The translations under genes and the position numbers were made by a program. A stretch of 8,626 nt of DNA from Ruminococcus callidus (GTDB lineage Bacteria; Bacillota; Clostridia; Oscillospirales; Ruminococcaceae), in assembly GCF_020709055.1 (NCBI RefSeq), contig NZ_JAJFCK010000066.1, positions 1 to 8,626 of the forward strand, in the 5' to 3' direction. Positions within the stretch are counted from its first letter, which is position 1. Every line of letters begins with the position of its first letter. Positions 7,151 to 8,626 of the stretch are shown here, piece after piece. The notes under the pieces are model-generated. The model was not told the DNA's origin. It searched no databases and worked only from the letters and a program-made list of their open reading frames with translations.

Positions 7151-8487
7151 CAAAATCCCGCATTCAGATTTCCGACCATTTCACCATTCCAAGATTGCTT
7201 CGTTTTGTCTTTCCTTCCATCATTATGATGATCTTTACTTCGATTTACGGCGTGGTGGATGGATTTTTCGTCTCCAATTATGTAGGAAAAACGCCGTTCG
7301 CAGCAGTCAATCTGATTATGCCGCTGCTCATGGCAATCGGCTCTATTGGGTTCATGCTGGGAACCGGCGGCAGTGCGCTGGTCGCAAAGACCTGCGGAGA
7401 GGGCGATAGCGAACGTGCCAACCGATACTTTTCCATGACAATCTATACAGCGCTTCTCCTTGGCACAATTCTGGCAGCCATTAGCTTCTGTCTGATTCGT
7501 CCCATTGCACGACTGATGGGAGCAGACGGCGCCATGCTGGAATACTGCGTTCTGTATGCGAGAATCCTCGTCTGTACGCTGCCGCTGTTCATGCTGCAAA
7601 ACATGTTCCAGAGCTTTTTTATCACGGCGGAAAAACCAAAGCTTGGGTTATACGTCATCCTCGCTGCCGGCATCTCTAACATTGTGCTGGATTTTCTGTT
7701 CATCGCTGTCTTTCGCTGGGGGCTTGCCGGTGCAGCGATTGCCACTTCCATTGGCGAACTGATCGGCGGACTGGTGCCCATTCTCTACTTTTCCCGCCCT
7801 AACACCAGCCGGCTGAAGCTGGTCAGGACAAAGCTGGAGTGGCGTCCCATTTGGCGCAGTTGCTCCAATGGTTCTTCGGAGATGATGACCAATCTCTCCA
7901 TGTCCCTCGTCAACACGCTGTACAACCTCCAGCTCATGCGGTTTGCCGGTGAGGACGGTGTCGCTGCCTATGGAGTTATCATGTATGTGAACTTCATTTT
8001 TGTGGCGATCTACATGGGATATTCCATCGGCAGTGCGCCCATTGTCGGCTATCACTATGGCGCAAAGCATCAGGAGGAACTGCGCGGACTGCTTCGCCGC
8101 AGCCTGTGGATTCTGGGCATTGGTGCGGTTCTGCTGACAGTTGCCGGCGAACTGTTCTCCTCTCCCCTGTCGAAAATCTTCGTCAGCTACGATGATGCTC
8201 TTTTCGCCATGACACGCCATGGCTTCCGGCTGTACAGCCTGTCCTATTTGCTTTGCGGATTCAACATCTTCGGCTCTGCCTTTTTCACAGCGCTAAACAA
8301 CGGCATGGTTTCCGCTGTGATCTCCTTTTCACGGACGCTGGTCTTTCAGATCGTCTGTGTGCTGGTTCTGCCGATATTCCTGGAGTTGAACGGCATCTGG
8401 ATCTCGATTCTCGTGGCGGAATTTCTGGGGATTCTGGTGACTGCATCGCTGTTGATCGCCAACCGCAAGAAATACAGCTACTTCTAA
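7147..8487 (+). CDS. MATE-family multidrug efflux transporter, MepA-like
   Basis: Inner-membrane antiporter of 446 residues, expected to expel cationic or amphipathic compounds using a Na+ or H+ gradient. About twelve hydrophobic segments are visible in two related halves. Family features are V-V-D-G-F-F-V-S-N-Y-V-G (36-47) in TM1, G-T-G-G-S-A-L-V-A (72-80) with G-E-G-D after it, I-S-N-I-V-L-D-F-L-F-I (176-186), and G-S-A-P-I-V-G-Y-H-Y-G-A (295-306) in the second half. Length is normal. The start at 7147 is chosen because AAGGAGG (7133-7139) stands 7 nt upstream and the ATG overlaps the marR stop in ATGA; an in-frame extension back to 6931 would be marR sequence read in another frame. A tandem TAATAA ends the gene. 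The marR-MATE order parallels mepR-mepA. The substrate range is not readable. Confidence 0.95.
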   Translation: MTKSRIQISDHFTIPRLLRFVFPSIIMMIFTSIYGVVDGFFVSNYVGKTPFAAVNLIMPLLMAIGSIGFMLGTGGSALVAKTCGEGDSERANRYFSMTIYTALLLGTILAAISFCLIRPIARLMGADGAMLEYCVLYARILVCTLPLFMLQNMFQSFFITAEKPKLGLYVILAAGISNIVLDFLFIAVFRWGLAGAAIATSIGELIGGLVPILYFSRPNTSRLKLVRTKLEWRPIWRSCSNGSSEMMTNLSMSLVNTLYNLQLMRFAGEDGVAAYGVIMYVNFIFVAIYMGYSIGSAPIVGYHYGAKHQEELRGLLRRSLWILGIGAVLLTVAGELFSSPLSKIFVSYDDALFAMTRHGFRLYSLSYLLCGFNIFGSAFFTALNNGMVSAVISFSRTLVFQIVCVLVLPIFLELNGIWISILVAEFLGILVTASLLIANRKKYSYF

Positions 8488-8493
8488 TAAGCG

Positions 8494-8535
8494 AAAGTGC
8501 ATTCCTCCCAGTACAGGGAAGAATGCACTTTTTTT
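8494..8535 (+). terminator. Intrinsic terminator of the marR-MATE operon
   Basis: The stem 8494-8504 pairs with 8521-8531. After one C-A mismatch it extends by four more pairs (8506-8509 with 8516-8519) around a 6-nt loop. Seven T residues (8529-8535) follow, the first three also closing the stem. It begins 6 nt after the stop codon. Confidence 0.93.
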
Positions 8536-8626
8536 GAAATATGGAAATGAAGAACAGGCGCTTAGAGCTTGTGTTCATAGGAAATATATGCGGATTTTCG
8601 AGCAAATTTTTTTGCAGACAAGGCAA
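8536..8626. other. Gene-free right edge
   Basis: These 91 bases follow the MATE terminator. I see no start codon with a ribosome site, no promoter and no RNA gene. The only structure is the small GCAAA/TTTGC palindrome and T-run near 8602-8615. Confidence 0.5.
8595..8616. repeat. AT-rich sequence with an inverted partner at positions 3-23
   Basis: The stretch reading TTTTCGAGCAAATTTTTTTG plus CA is matched by the reverse complement of 3-23, with one base missing and one mismatch. The core is nearly palindromic (GCAAA with TTTGC around T residues), which makes part of the match cheap. It could be one end of a dispersed intergenic repeat that continues beyond the window, or chance. Confidence 0.25.

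Noticed and set aside
8285..8626. Minus-strand open frame at the right edge
   Set aside because: It crosses the MATE terminator and the 3' end of the MATE gene in antisense and has no coding character; it stays open only by chance.

Overview
The window looks like chromosomal DNA of a gut or rumen Clostridia bacterium, most likely a Ruminococcus-like member of the Oscillospiraceae. The reasons are the type I dockerin on a secreted protease, strong Gram-positive type Shine-Dalgarno sequences (AAAGGAG, AAGGAGG), near-perfect sigma-A promoters, and intrinsic terminators. Base composition is close to balanced with slightly more G+C. The genus is an inference; there is no rRNA or other marker here. 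I see no mobile element, CRISPR array, tRNA or phage gene.

Left part (62-2491, minus strand): one gene for an exported M6-family zinc metallopeptidase of 809 residues. It has a signal peptide, an HExxHxxGxxD catalytic domain, a probable seven-repeat beta-propeller-like middle and a C-terminal two-repeat dockerin. It could therefore dock onto a cohesin scaffold. The 229-bp gap 2492-2720 is a divergent promoter region with two consensus promoters back to back, and an imperfect direct repeat lies against the protease -35 box.

Centre (2721-6553, plus strand): a two-gene operon. A sodium-coupled amino-acid type transporter (NSS/SNF, LeuT-like) is followed 14 bp later by a 774-residue cytoplasmic protein that joins TPR repeats, a DUF4037 nucleotidyltransferase-like domain and a DUF4125 domain. 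A hairpin plus T-tract at 6578-6613 ends this operon.

Right part (6631-8535, plus strand): a marR-type repressor gene and a MATE multidrug efflux gene, arranged like mepR-mepA of Staphylococcus. A perfect extended -10 promoter is followed by a 14-bp palindrome that is the likely operator, then marR, then the MATE gene overlapping it by ATGA, then a strong terminator. As given, marR is broken by a -1 shift (one A missing) at a six-A run at 6906-6911. If real, this would remove the wing and dimerisation helices of the repressor and probably derepress the pump.

The last 91 bases hold no gene I can support. They contain an AT-rich stretch that resembles, in inverted orientation, the first bases of the window. 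The best candidate for something poorly described is the TPR-DUF4037-DUF4125 fusion and its pairing with an amino-acid transporter. The frameshifted repressor is the most checkable oddity.
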